Assembly (NCBI GenBank): GCA_965660145.1
Contig: CBFHYX010000012.1
Location: 86,202-150,201 of the forward strand
Source of the DNA: JABURQ01 sp029243145
GTDB taxonomy: Bacteria > Planctomycetota > Planctomycetia > Planctomycetales > Planctomycetaceae
DNA: 64,000 nt
Direction: 5' to 3'
Shown: positions 7,506 through 16,257 of the stretch, piece after piece
Position numbering within the stretch: the first letter of the stretch is position 1
Layout of the letters: every line of letters starts with the position of its first letter
Made by a program: the position numbers and the translations under genes
The notes under the pieces: generated by a model
Database searches by the model: none
What the model was told of the DNA's origin: nothing
The model's input: the letters and a program-made list of their open reading frames with translations, nothing else

Positions 7506-10067
7506 TCAAGGTATTCCACCGATCACTTCTCCACCTGCAATTGTTGAGAGTGCTTCGAACAGAGACGGGTCGATATTCTCGGAGATAAATCGAACCGACC
7601 CATCCGCAAACAAGACGTTACACCCGCCCGTGTACGGACCACCGATTCCATCCGGCCCATTGATATACGGTTTTTGAGTTAGCGAACGAAGGGTTGATTT
7701 GCCTCCCGCCGCCCACGGACCAAATTGACCGCTGGCTTCGGAGATCATCATGGTGTTCGATGTGCCATCTGTGATGTCACGTATTCGTGTTTTTCTGTCG
7801 TAACCAAACACTCCTGCCCGTTTATGGGGAAGCTTCAACTCCGGGGCATCCTTTCCGATTCCAGCAATTCCCACATACTCTGTGGGTGGGAACTTGTCGT
7901 ATTTCAAGGACAAACCGGGATTGAGTAGAATCGGAATTTCTGTAGTTGTAATCTGAGCGTTGGCTTTTGAATTCCAAGCCTGACCTTGATTGATTTGATT
8001 GTAGAGTGGTGCTTGATCAATGAATGGGCTTATCGCGTAGATCCAGCTCAAGCGATCTTCTATTTTCAGTTTGAGTTGTGCCAATTGCTCTTGTTGCTGC
8101 ACGACTCCGGTTCCACTCGGAAAATGGCTGTATGTATCGTGAAAGTTGTGCATTCCCAATCCCAATTGTTTGAGATTGTTTTTGGAGCTCGTTCGCCGGG
8201 CCGCTTCACGTGCTTGTTGAACAGCCGGGAGCAACAAGGCAATCAGTACCGGGGCTGCCGTCATTGTCCCTGCATTGGAAACAGAGATTCCGGGAGCCGA
8301 TGATCGAGTTGTCCACTTCACTCCTTGATCCGTCTTTGTTCCGACAGTAATGGAAGGAAACAGTTTTTGCGTCACGAGCGCAACGGGTGGAAAATCGGCT
8401 GCCGACACATCGAGGGAAATCTCAGGCCCCATTCCCTGTTTTGACATCTGCTTCAGCATGCCCTGACCAAATCCATAGAGAGCGGGCAAAATCGAGGCAA
8501 TGGCTTGATAGCCTTGCCGTACATCCATCGAACTGACACTCACAAATTCTGCAGGGCGATTTTTGAACGCGGCCAGCCATTCGTCCGATGGCTTCCAACT
8601 TGGCAACTTACCGTCGATTCTCAGCAGCGTGGCTTCCACAATTTGAGGAGACATTCCCAGAATGAGCCAGTGTTTATCCAGAGCGATGCTTAGAGAAAAC
8701 ATCCCTCCGCCGAGATTGACCAGACCAAATGAACGCCCCTGCTTCTCGAAAACTTCAACAGCCACCATTTCGGGAGGGGCGAGTTCGCGAATTTTATCGA
8801 CGCAGCGTGCCAATGTCGGTAATAAATTTGCCGAATCTTTGACTTCAACCATCACGGCAAGACTGGGGAGCATAAATGAGGCTTGAGAATCATCAATAAA
8901 GACCGCATACCGACTTCCCAAGTTTGCGATCAGATCTTCCCGAACATCAAACCCAAGGAAGTTTTTCGCAAAGTCGAGTCCAAATTCTGCTGGTGGCAAC
9001 GTCCCCGGAGGAGCGACCTCACTGAGAGAACCATACATATCCAGCAGACCATCCCAAGCTCCCGACCAATCCGTGAGACCGAATTGGAAGAAGCCGCTGG
9101 CTTGCGGAAGCGGAGGAAGATCATCGAGAGTCATCGAATCACCATTGACGCCCGCCAAGAGTCCGGTTCTCTCACCGGGAGCGACGATCTCTGATTCCGA
9201 CCAAACGGCTTCTCCATGAAATCCTGACTTCGAACTGATGGTCTGCAAATTGGCTAATCCCAATTTTTGAAGTGCATCAGAGACGACGAGTCCTTTGCCA
9301 TCGACGGGTGGAAGAGGCAGTGGCATTGGCCCATAAGTTTCGACCAGTTTGGAAAAATCGAACCAGACTGTGCTGCAGACAGTGAAATCTTCAGCCGTCG
9401 ACATCGACTTCCATTTTTGAGATTGCGTCACATTTCGGAACTCATCATCAAGTATGTTGGAAATATTGCCCGCGACATCCATTCCAGCCGTGACCATCAA
9501 GTGGCCCCCCTGAGACCACCAAGCGAATTGCATTCCGGGAGTCTCCGGGATGACCACAGAACGATATTTGACCGGCCCGACTGTTCCACTTTGCACTTCG
9601 CCACGGAATGCCGACGCCATCATCTGAGTTAATACGGGGTCGTATTCGTCACCTCCTCGAAATCCCATATACATCGCGGGAAGAGGAGGCATTCCTTCCA
9701 TCGGTTGGAGAACGACACAAGTCGTAAATCCTCTCTGCAAACCTTGAGTCAAGAGCATATCGACGGCATCTTGAGCTTGCCTCCCACCGAGCTTGGCGAC
9801 TGATTTGATAATCTCAAGTAATGTCGGTGTGAGCCCCGAATCAACAAGCGATTCGTAGGCAACGGTTTTTTGCCAACCCTCTTTGTGATTTTGAAAGCCA
9901 TCCCAATTGAAGTACAGCACTGGATCTGCCGGCAACAGTTGACTGAGTGGTTTCTTAACCTCTTTTTGCAACGATGCTTCTGTCAGTTGAGTCGATTGGT
10001 TGACGGCAATGAGGGTGCCGACACTGATAGAGATTATCACCAAGCATAAAATGAGCATACGTTTCAT
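7506..10067 (-). CDS. secreted or membrane-anchored protein with C-terminal DUF1559 domain
   Basis: A large protein (853 residues from the chosen start) with an N-terminal membrane segment (MKRMLILCLVIISISVGT). A long central region begins LLPADPVLYFNWDGF and resembles DUF3352-type extracytoplasmic domains. A C-terminal DUF1559 domain starts at the helix LIALLLPAVQQAREAARR and ends with the typical VLFADGSVRFISE. DUF1559 proteins are greatly expanded in planctomycetes and usually start with a pilin-like signal; here the domain is fused to the end of another protein and lacks it. Longer starts at 10085 and 10109 are possible, but 10067 places the hydrophobic segment at the N-terminus. The function is unknown. 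Confidence 0.82.
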   Translation of the reverse strand: MKRMLILCLVIISISVGTLIAVNQSTQLTEASLQKEVKKPLSQLLPADPVLYFNWDGFQNHKEGWQKTVAYESLVDSGLTPTLLEIIKSVAKLGGRQAQDAVDMLLTQGLQRGFTTCVVLQPMEGMPPLPAMYMGFRGGDEYDPVLTQMMASAFRGEVQSGTVGPVKYRSVVIPETPGMQFAWWSQGGHLMVTAGMDVAGNISNILDDEFRNVTQSQKWKSMSTAEDFTVCSTVWFDFSKLVETYGPMPLPLPPVDGKGLVVSDALQKLGLANLQTISSKSGFHGEAVWSESEIVAPGERTGLLAGVNGDSMTLDDLPPLPQASGFFQFGLTDWSGAWDGLLDMYGSLSEVAPPGTLPPAEFGLDFAKNFLGFDVREDLIANLGSRYAVFIDDSQASFMLPSLAVMVEVKDSANLLPTLARCVDKIRELAPPEMVAVEVFEKQGRSFGLVNLGGGMFSLSIALDKHWLILGMSPQIVEATLLRIDGKLPSWKPSDEWLAAFKNRPAEFVSVSSMDVRQGYQAIASILPALYGFGQGMLKQMSKQGMGPEISLDVSAADFPPVALVTQKLFPSITVGTKTDQGVKWTTRSSAPGISVSNAGTMTAAPVLIALLLPAVQQAREAARRTSSKNNLKQLGLGMHNFHDTYSHFPSGTGVVQQQEQLAQLKLKIEDRLSWIYAISPFIDQAPLYNQINQGQAWNSKANAQITTTEIPILLNPGLSLKYDKFPPTEYVGIAGIGKDAPELKLPHKRAGVFGYDRKTRIRDITDGTSNTMMISEASGQFGPWAAGGKSTLRSLTQKPYINGPDGIGGPYTGGCNVLFADGSVRFISENIDPSLFEALSTIAGGEVIGGIP

Positions 10068-10164
10068 AGTGTCGAGGCTTTCCATTAAGCGAGAGACTTG
10101 ATGAAACAAGGATCCACAATTCGAGTTGCGAATTCAAAAGAAATATCGTCAGTAAACAACGTAA

Positions 10165-11505
10165 TCACCTGATCGTTGTCACTCGCATTTCCTGATGTTG
10201 TGCACAAAAGAAAATCAATGCAGCGATAAGACTTAATGCCACGCAGATCAGGAAAATCCATGGTCCCTGTCCAAACCCATCAAATCCCAATCCCGTTGGC
10301 CCCGAGATGTAAATCATTCGACCAACCACGGGAACCAAAATGCCACGAATGCCGGTTAAAAAAACATGAATCCCGCTGTAGAGGGCCGATAATTCGGGGC
10401 CAGCAAAATAGAAACTCCCCGTCAGCCAGTTGATTGACCCTCCTGCGACGCTGCATGAATAAATGAGTGTGCCGACATAAAATGGCCAAAGCTCCTGACA
10501 AACTCCTCCGTAAGCATAAAGGGCAAACGTCATCGTCTGCATTAAGCTGAAGACGCCCCGCGCTAACATGGGAGTTTGATGCTTGAGGAAGCGTCCCCAA
10601 AGTGGTGCTGTGAGAATGATTGTGATACTAGGAAGTACGACGGCGACCAGATTGATGTTGGATCGACTGACCTCCATCTGCTCGTTCAAAACATTAGGGA
10701 CAAGATACATCGCTAGCTGATTTCCAATTCCCACGATGAAAAAGGCGATTTCGTATCGTAAGAAGCGTTTGTCGTTCAAAAACTGTTTCATGCCTTTTAC
10801 AAACGCAGGAATAGGAGAACTCGACTTTGTTCCCGAGTAGAAATTCGTTCGATGTGTGGGAATGCGTGTGTAGGCCCAACCTCCGAAAAGCATCCCGAAC
10901 CCGGAAAACCAGAGAAGCCCCCAATAGTGCTCGGGAGCCCACTCCAACCAGGCCCACGCCGTCAATGTTAAAATCAATCCTGAGATGGCCGCCATCGATC
11001 GTGTCCATCCCACGGCCGTCGAGACATGCTCATCCGGGTAAATCAATCGAAACATGTTCATCTCGCCTACGCGCGCGGAAACACGTAAGCCTAAAACAAG
11101 ACTGACCAACAGCGTCAGGAATAAGGGCGAGTTGGGCGCAATGATAATGGTAAACAGGGCGGCAGACATCAGAAAAGACGGCACGATGACCAACCACCGA
11201 ACTCGAAGATGCCCTGATAACCAGGTAAACAGCGGACTCGATAGATTTGCTCCGTAAAACACCGATGCGATGATCATTTGATAGAACAGATCCGCATCAA
11301 GAATGGTTTCCAAAATCACTAAGGAAATCGGAAACAGTCGTACAATACCGCCAGAGCCCAAGTTCGCAAGGGATTCATAATACAGACCAGGACGACGGCG
11401 AACCGGTAAGGATTGCAAGACACGATTGAAGGGAGGAAACCTCGACAGTAATTTCGGCGCAGACTCCGCCGACAATGTCTCGTCCTCAACTCCCGATTCT
11501 TCCAT
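10165..11505 (-). CDS. MFS-like membrane transporter
   Basis: A polytopic membrane protein of 446 residues with about ten to twelve hydrophobic segments and a short acidic N-terminal tail. The layout, with two six-helix halves split by a cytoplasmic loop around residues 215-240 (RTNFYSGTKSSS region), fits the major facilitator superfamily. No substrate-specific motif was recognised. GAGGAAG lies six bases upstream of the ATG and supports the start. The gene is about 30 bases downstream of the RraA-like gene on the same strand, so the two may be cotranscribed. Confidence 0.75.
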   Translation of the reverse strand: MEESGVEDETLSAESAPKLLSRFPPFNRVLQSLPVRRRPGLYYESLANLGSGGIVRLFPISLVILETILDADLFYQMIIASVFYGANLSSPLFTWLSGHLRVRWLVIVPSFLMSAALFTIIIAPNSPLFLTLLVSLVLGLRVSARVGEMNMFRLIYPDEHVSTAVGWTRSMAAISGLILTLTAWAWLEWAPEHYWGLLWFSGFGMLFGGWAYTRIPTHRTNFYSGTKSSSPIPAFVKGMKQFLNDKRFLRYEIAFFIVGIGNQLAMYLVPNVLNEQMEVSRSNINLVAVVLPSITIILTAPLWGRFLKHQTPMLARGVFSLMQTMTFALYAYGGVCQELWPFYVGTLIYSCSVAGGSINWLTGSFYFAGPELSALYSGIHVFLTGIRGILVPVVGRMIYISGPTGLGFDGFGQGPWIFLICVALSLIAALIFFCAQHQEMRVTTIR

Positions 11506-11536
11506 GCCGCTTCCTCATAAAAGCTGAGTTATCAGC

Positions 11537-12265
11537 TTACGCCTGTAACTTTTCGCTCAGCTTTTTCATCACGGCTGCACATTCAACGCGAGCTTCGTTG
11601 AGTCCATCAGGAGTAATGTTTTCACCACGAACATAATTCAGGACAATATCTTCAGCAGCCATGAGTTCTCGGCAAGCATCGGCAATTTGTCCAGCAATCT
11701 CGTGAGGAACCGTAGTGACTCCATTCAAGTCACCATGCAAGAGATCACCCTGATAAACGGTGATGCCACCAACAGAGACAGGAACTCCTACCGACAAAAT
11801 ATGACAATATCCATGAGCACAAATGGCTCCATTCGTGAACGTGGGGAATCCAATCGCTTCCACTTGATCAAGATCTCGGCCCGCCCCGGAAGTAATCAAG
11901 CCCTTGGCACCAAATGCTTGATACGTCGTACACATCACTTCGCCAAACGTCGCCGAGAGGACCGGCTCATCCAAATCCTGGAATGTCACAATGGGAGGTC
12001 CGGGAAGAGATTCGTAGGCTTCCACTTGTTTTGACATACTGGCATAAACATCGCCATCGCGTGGAGGAGACGCACTGCGGAATGTCGATGTGAGGGCATA
12101 TCCGACCATCGGAGGCATTTTTGGGAAACACGCCTTTATCGACTCATTCATAAATCCGATGTTTCGGGGGCGAACATCAAACAGTTCGATGGCATTACAA
12201 ACTGTGGGAGTATCAAATGAGGCCAAATCGGCCAATTGCTGCTGATTGAGGCCATGTTCCAACAT
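11537..12265 (-). CDS. RraA-like family protein
   Basis: A 242-residue member of the RraA/4-hydroxy-4-methyl-2-oxoglutarate aldolase-like fold. Members act either as metal-dependent aldolases or decarboxylases, or as regulators of RNase E in E. coli. Visible family features are GAKGLITSGAGRDLDQV (corresponding to the family's conserved glycine-rich GxxR-D segment, about residues 126-142) and GDLLHGDLNGVTTVP (about 177-191). The protein is longer than E. coli RraA (about 160 residues), as are many catabolic RraA-like proteins. GAGGAG lies eight bases before the ATG. Its position upstream of an MFS transporter suggests small-molecule catabolism rather than RNA regulation, which is inference. 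Confidence 0.8.
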   Translation of the reverse strand: MLEHGLNQQQLADLASFDTPTVCNAIELFDVRPRNIGFMNESIKACFPKMPPMVGYALTSTFRSASPPRDGDVYASMSKQVEAYESLPGPPIVTFQDLDEPVLSATFGEVMCTTYQAFGAKGLITSGAGRDLDQVEAIGFPTFTNGAICAHGYCHILSVGVPVSVGGITVYQGDLLHGDLNGVTTVPHEIAGQIADACRELMAAEDIVLNYVRGENITPDGLNEARVECAAVMKKLSEKLQA

Positions 12266-12428
12266 GCTTCATCTCCTCTGAATGGGACGGAAGTCTTATG
12301 AGTAAGTCCTTCATCTTACAGAATGTGCAGTATTGGAAAAAGAGACTCACAACGGGGCTTGCAATGTTGTTCAGAACGTCAAAAATGGATTGAAACCTCA
12401 CAGACTTCACTTTGGTTGATCAAACATC

Positions 12429-12935
12429 ATGAATGTTCCGCTCGAAGCAAAAGATGAAAATAAGCAGGTAGAACCCGAGGGGAATGAACGTCGTCCCGTC
12501 GAATACACGTCCATCTCGGCTGTTCTCTCCGATGCTGAGTTTCTGACAGCGCATCCTCACCGTACCGTGGGAAGCTGGAGTTACGGGAAAATCCTGCAAC
12601 ACTTGGCGGATTCCTATAACCGATCAATTGATGGGTTTGGATATAAAAACGCATTTATCATTCGTATCATCGCGGGAAACTTCATGAAGAAGAAGTTTCT
12701 CCGAGAGAAAATGCCAGCGGGGTTCAAACTCCCCAAAGCACAAGAAGAGAAGCTTCCCTCACAGGAGACTTCCATCGAAGAATCTCTTGCCAATCTCAAA
12801 CAGGCAATTGCTCGTTTCGAGTGTGAAGAGGCTAGGGCCGACCATCCTGCCTTTGGCAAACTGACATCCGAAGAGTGGATACAACTTCATTTACGACATT
12901 CCGAATTACACATGAGCTTTGTGAAACCAGCCTGA
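12429..12935 (+). CDS. DUF1569 (DinB-like) protein
   Basis: A 168-residue protein matching the DUF1569 pattern, a DinB-like four-helix fold of unknown activity. Visible features are GSWSYGKILQHLADSYNRS (about residues 47-66) and the C-terminal EEWIQLHLRHSELHMSF, which contains the His residues that would form the metal site. The stop codon overlaps the start of the next gene (TGATG at 12933-12937), so translation of the SufE-like protein is probably coupled to it. It is divergent from the RraA-like gene across 163 bases. Confidence 0.75.
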   Translation: MNVPLEAKDENKQVEPEGNERRPVEYTSISAVLSDAEFLTAHPHRTVGSWSYGKILQHLADSYNRSIDGFGYKNAFIIRIIAGNFMKKKFLREKMPAGFKLPKAQEEKLPSQETSIEESLANLKQAIARFECEEARADHPAFGKLTSEEWIQLHLRHSELHMSFVKPA

Positions 12936-13369
12936 TGACATTAAAACTCTACGAACTCACCGAAGAATTCGAAGGCCTGGACGATCAAGACCGATTGCAG
13001 GTCTTGATCGATTTTGCGGAGACACTCCCCAATGAATCGAGCCAATATGATCCTCTGTTTGGTAATGAAGAGTGCCGAATTCAGGAATGCCAAACCCCCG
13101 TATTCCTACGGATTGGAATAATCGATGGAAAAACGTACATAGAGGCGGATGTTCCTCGAAAGTCCCCAACGGTCAGAGGACTCGTCTCATTGATTGTGGA
13201 GGGAATCAACCAGGCCGATCCCACCGAAGTCCTCGATCTTCCCGACGATCTATTACCAATATTTGGGCTCGAAAACGCTCTCGGGATGACACGACAACAA
13301 GGTGTCCGAGGCATGATGTCACGAATTAAACGCGATTTACGGGCTGCCATGAACGAGAAGACCGCGTAA
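12935..13369 (+). CDS. sufE: SufE-like sulfur acceptor protein
   Basis: SufE accepts persulfide sulfur from the cysteine desulfurase SufS and passes it to the Fe-S scaffold. The 144-residue length fits. The active-site Cys is Cys52 in EECRIQECQTPVFLR, corresponding to VPGCQSQVW in E. coli SufE. The C-terminal part LDLPDDLLPIFGLENALGMTRQQG is typical of the family. The ATG at 12935 overlaps the stop of the DUF1569 gene (TGATG). An upstream in-frame start at 12875 would lie within that gene and is less likely. No sufS or other suf genes are in the window. Confidence 0.88.
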   Translation: MTLKLYELTEEFEGLDDQDRLQVLIDFAETLPNESSQYDPLFGNEECRIQECQTPVFLRIGIIDGKTYIEADVPRKSPTVRGLVSLIVEGINQADPTEVLDLPDDLLPIFGLENALGMTRQQGVRGMMSRIKRDLRAAMNEKTA

Positions 13370-13553
13370 TCGGCCTGAATTCGATGAAAAGATGCAGTTT
13401 TTCTCCTAAATGCATCTGTCCAAATGATGTCATTACGCTATCCTGACAGTTCAGAGTCATTACGTCTGGAGATGTCTTCTCCGAGCCACAACGTGGCCTT
13501 ATGTGCTTGCAAAGCGTAATGGATATTCTTTACTCCGATTGAAATGTGAAGAG

Positions 13554-14111
13554 ATGGTTGATACCGAAAAAATCCCCCGATTGTTACCTGCTGCATCTTT
13601 ACCGGAATATGCACACACACTGCACACCACGACACCGCACCCGTTTCGTGACCCAAAAGGTCACAGCCACGGTCGGAAATTCAAGAACATGAAACCGTTA
13701 GTCGCCGACGAATGGGCCGAAAACCGCAGTTATCTTGAAGCCATCGATCTATTCAACCACGGCTATTACTGGGAATCGCACGAAGAATGGGACCGGTTGC
13801 AACGTGTCAGCATTCCCGACTCACCCGTGGGACGATTCCTGAAGGGACTCGTAAAGATTTCTGCCGCAGGCATGAAGGTTCGCGAATACAGTATTCACGG
13901 CGTACGACGTCATGCAGCCTCCGCGGGAGAAGTCTTTGCCGATGTGGCTGCCGAAACAGAAAGCGATATCTTCTGTGGACTCCGATTTACGGAACTACAA
14001 TTCGCCGCTGATCGTGCCGCACAATTGACCTACAAAGATGACTACCCCATCGGTGAAGCCATTAAAGTCTTCCCGTTCACTTTGACCCCGGAACCAATGC
14101 CGCTGGGTTGA
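13554..14111 (+). CDS. DUF309 family protein
   Basis: A 185-residue protein with the DUF309 core: LFNHGYYWESHEEWDRL (about residues 73-89), an all-helical motif with conserved His and Glu residues, then GRFLKGLVKISAAGMKV. DUF309 has no established activity. A GTG at 13503 would add 17 residues; the ATG at 13554 is preferred for its codon, although the ribosome binding site is not clear for either. A bidirectional hairpin lies just downstream. Confidence 0.75.
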   Translation: MVDTEKIPRLLPAASLPEYAHTLHTTTPHPFRDPKGHSHGRKFKNMKPLVADEWAENRSYLEAIDLFNHGYYWESHEEWDRLQRVSIPDSPVGRFLKGLVKISAAGMKVREYSIHGVRRHAASAGEVFADVAAETESDIFCGLRFTELQFAADRAAQLTYKDDYPIGEAIKVFPFTLTPEPMPLG

Positions 14112-14132
14112 GGGCAAGCGAAGAGCAATCAA

Positions 14133-14693
14133 TCAAAAAACCTCGGTTCGTGATGGAACCGGGGCTTTTTCTTGATGAAGACCGAGTGTTAACATTTTCT
14201 TCCAATGGATCTTCCCGAAAAATGTTTCGTCCTGTTTTTGTTTCAGTGTGACGGGGGCTTCTGTCGGCAGATCCTTGAGCTTGTAAACCTCAATCGCTTT
14301 GTGCTCCAGAACAATCGAATGTCCAGTTTCTTGACTTAGAAACTGTTGCAACTTTTCTTGAGAATCGACATCTGTTGGCAACGGAATGGATTCCCAATCT
14401 GAAGTCGCCACCATCTCGGGAGACTGTCCGCGAAAAGATCCGCCGGGCAAATAGATCGTCCCGTTGTAGAAGTCGACCGCAAAGGCGACAGCGCCGGGGA
14501 CGACGAAGAGCAATAGACCGATTGTGTCTAAGGCAACTACTTTGTAGTCGAGTGCTCCGCGGGTCTGACCAACCCGTTCTGGATAAAGAATCGTTCCACA
14601 AGAAACTGATTGAATCAATAAAGTCAGTGCCAACAAACTACACAGCCACCGCTTGGAAATCCTGCTACTCATACGACTACGCATATCGATCAT
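14133..14693 (-). CDS. conserved lipoprotein of unknown function
   Basis: A lipoprotein of up to 186 residues. The signal segment LCSLLALTLLIQSVSC ends in a lipobox with the acceptor Cys at residue 32 of the longest form; in-frame ATGs at 14684 and 14672 are equally plausible. Directly after the Cys comes a conserved block, GTILYPERVGQTRG, then a hydrophobic stretch IGLLLFVVPGAVAFAVDF and NGTIYLP. I recall the same block in small lipoproteins of other bacteria, with no known function. The rest of the protein is probably a small domain (about residues 95-160). The gene is separated from the DUF1501 gene by about 70 bases and converges with the DUF309 gene, sharing its terminator. Confidence 0.7.
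   Translation of the reverse strand: MIDMRSRMSSRISKRWLCSLLALTLLIQSVSCGTILYPERVGQTRGALDYKVVALDTIGLLLFVVPGAVAFAVDFYNGTIYLPGGSFRGQSPEMVATSDWESIPLPTDVDSQEKLQQFLSQETGHSIVLEHKAIEVYKLKDLPTEAPVTLKQKQDETFFGKIHWKKMLTLGLHQEKAPVPSRTEVF
14139..14170. terminator. bidirectional hairpin terminator
   Basis: Arms CCTCGGTTC (14141-14149) and GAACCGGGG (14156-14164) pair over nine positions with one G-T wobble. An A-run sits on the left and CTTTTT on the right, so it can act on both strands. On the minus strand it overlaps the last codons of the lipoprotein gene. Confidence 0.7.
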
Positions 14694-14764
14694 CCTTGAT
14701 CGGAAAGTCTAATATTGAAGGAGCGGAATTATAGATGATCCCACAATCATCGACAATATCGAGT

Positions 14765-16225
14765 TCAAGCCAATAATTCGTGCTGAATCACGGGTTCGTT
14801 ACTTGGACCAATCAAGCGTTGGTCGAGTCCTTGATACGGATATTTAAGTTGATACGGATCCATCCCCATCTGATGGAGTATGGTGGCTTGCAGATCATTC
14901 ACAGTGACCTTACCATCCGTCACAAAATATCCGAGATCATCCGTCTGGCCGTGTGTGTATCCCGCTTTAACGCCGCCTCCCGCCATCCAGATTGTGAAGC
15001 AGTGGGGGTGATGATCGCGCCCGAGAAATTTGGACTTATTACGTTCTTCGTTGAGTGGAGTCCGCCCAAACTCTCCCGACCAGATCACCAAAGTTTCATC
15101 GAGTAAACCGCGTTCTTTCAAATCAGATAACAATGCCGAGATCGGTTGATCAATCTCTTTACACTTGCCCGGCAACCCTTGAACAATATCATTTCCAGCC
15201 CCTGTACCATGCATGTCCCAACCATAGTGGAATAACTGTACATAGCGGACACCCGATTCGACCATCCGTCGCGCCAGTAAACAGTTATTCGCGAACGACT
15301 CTTTCCCCGGCTGAACTCCATAGGCTTCCTGAATGTGCTTAGGCTCTTGCGCCATATTCATCACATCGGGGACAGCCATCTGCATCCGAAACGCCAACTC
15401 GTACTGACTGATACGTGCTTCCGTTTCGGGATCGCCGAGTCTTTCAAGTTCTTGTTCGTTGAGTTTCCGAATCGCATCGAGACTACGTCGTCGCACATCT
15501 CGTGACATCCCTTTCGGGTCGGAAACGTACAGAATCGGCTCACCCACAGTTCGGCATTGGACACCTTGATAGACAGAAGGGAGAAAACCACTTCCCCATA
15601 AACTTTTGCCACCAGAGGGATCGGTACCACCGCTCACCAAGACTACAAAGCCGGGGAGGTTTTCGTTTTCTGATCCGAGGCCATAGGTAATCCATGATCC
15701 CATCGAAGCGCCACCGAATCGAGGCGAACCGGTGTAGATCAACAGTTGAGCGGGGGCATGATTGAATTGGTCAGTCCACATTGATTTGACGATACATAGG
15801 TCGTCCGCATTCTTCGCCAGATTCGGCAAGAGTTCCGAAAGCTCCTGGCCGCTCTCGCCATGCTTGGCAAACTTATGAGGTGTTCCAAGAAGTTTTGGGA
15901 CTCCCTGCTTCAAATTGATGAAAGGCAGACGCTCTTTCTTGAGAACTTCCAGCAACTCATCAGGGCAGGGCTGCATCGTGTGTTCGACCAGTTTTGGCTT
16001 ATAGTCGAACATGTCATGTTGAGGCGGAGAACCCGCCATGTGCAGATAGATGACCCGCTTCACCTTGGCAGGCTTCACAGGTAATGTTGCGGTCTTTGAT
16101 TCAGCAGATGCCGACCGTCCCATCAGGGATGAAAGTACGGCTCCACCGAGTCCGTATCCCCCTTGCCCCAAAAAATGACGACGGGTGATCGAGTTTAGAT
16201 ATCGTTGCTGAAATGTATTGTTCAT
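14765..16225 (-). CDS. DUF1501 protein (sulfatase-like, Tat-type signal)
   Basis: This is a secreted DUF1501 protein, a family related to alkaline phosphatase/sulfatase-fold enzymes and strongly expanded in planctomycetes. The N-terminus TRRHFLGQGGYGLGGAV is a twin-arginine-like signal. Typical DUF1501 segments are VIYLHMAGSPPQHDMFDYKP, the HKFAKHGESGQELSELLP region, VRYVQLFHYGWDMHG, and LVIWSGEFGRTPLNE followed by GRDHHPHCFTIWMAGGG. The 486-residue length is standard. It lies 32 bases downstream of the PSCyt1-DUF1549-DUF1553 gene on the same strand, the usual planctomycete pairing. The reaction catalysed is not established. Confidence 0.92.
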   Translation of the reverse strand: MNNTFQQRYLNSITRRHFLGQGGYGLGGAVLSSLMGRSASAESKTATLPVKPAKVKRVIYLHMAGSPPQHDMFDYKPKLVEHTMQPCPDELLEVLKKERLPFINLKQGVPKLLGTPHKFAKHGESGQELSELLPNLAKNADDLCIVKSMWTDQFNHAPAQLLIYTGSPRFGGASMGSWITYGLGSENENLPGFVVLVSGGTDPSGGKSLWGSGFLPSVYQGVQCRTVGEPILYVSDPKGMSRDVRRRSLDAIRKLNEQELERLGDPETEARISQYELAFRMQMAVPDVMNMAQEPKHIQEAYGVQPGKESFANNCLLARRMVESGVRYVQLFHYGWDMHGTGAGNDIVQGLPGKCKEIDQPISALLSDLKERGLLDETLVIWSGEFGRTPLNEERNKSKFLGRDHHPHCFTIWMAGGGVKAGYTHGQTDDLGYFVTDGKVTVNDLQATILHQMGMDPYQLKYPYQGLDQRLIGPSNEPVIQHELLA

Positions 16226-16257
16226 AGTCGACTCGAATGTGATGTGATATTTGTCGC

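Noticed and set aside
9267..9632. 121-codon frame on the plus strand
   Set aside because: It lies opposite the DUF1559 gene, has no domain and no ribosome binding site.
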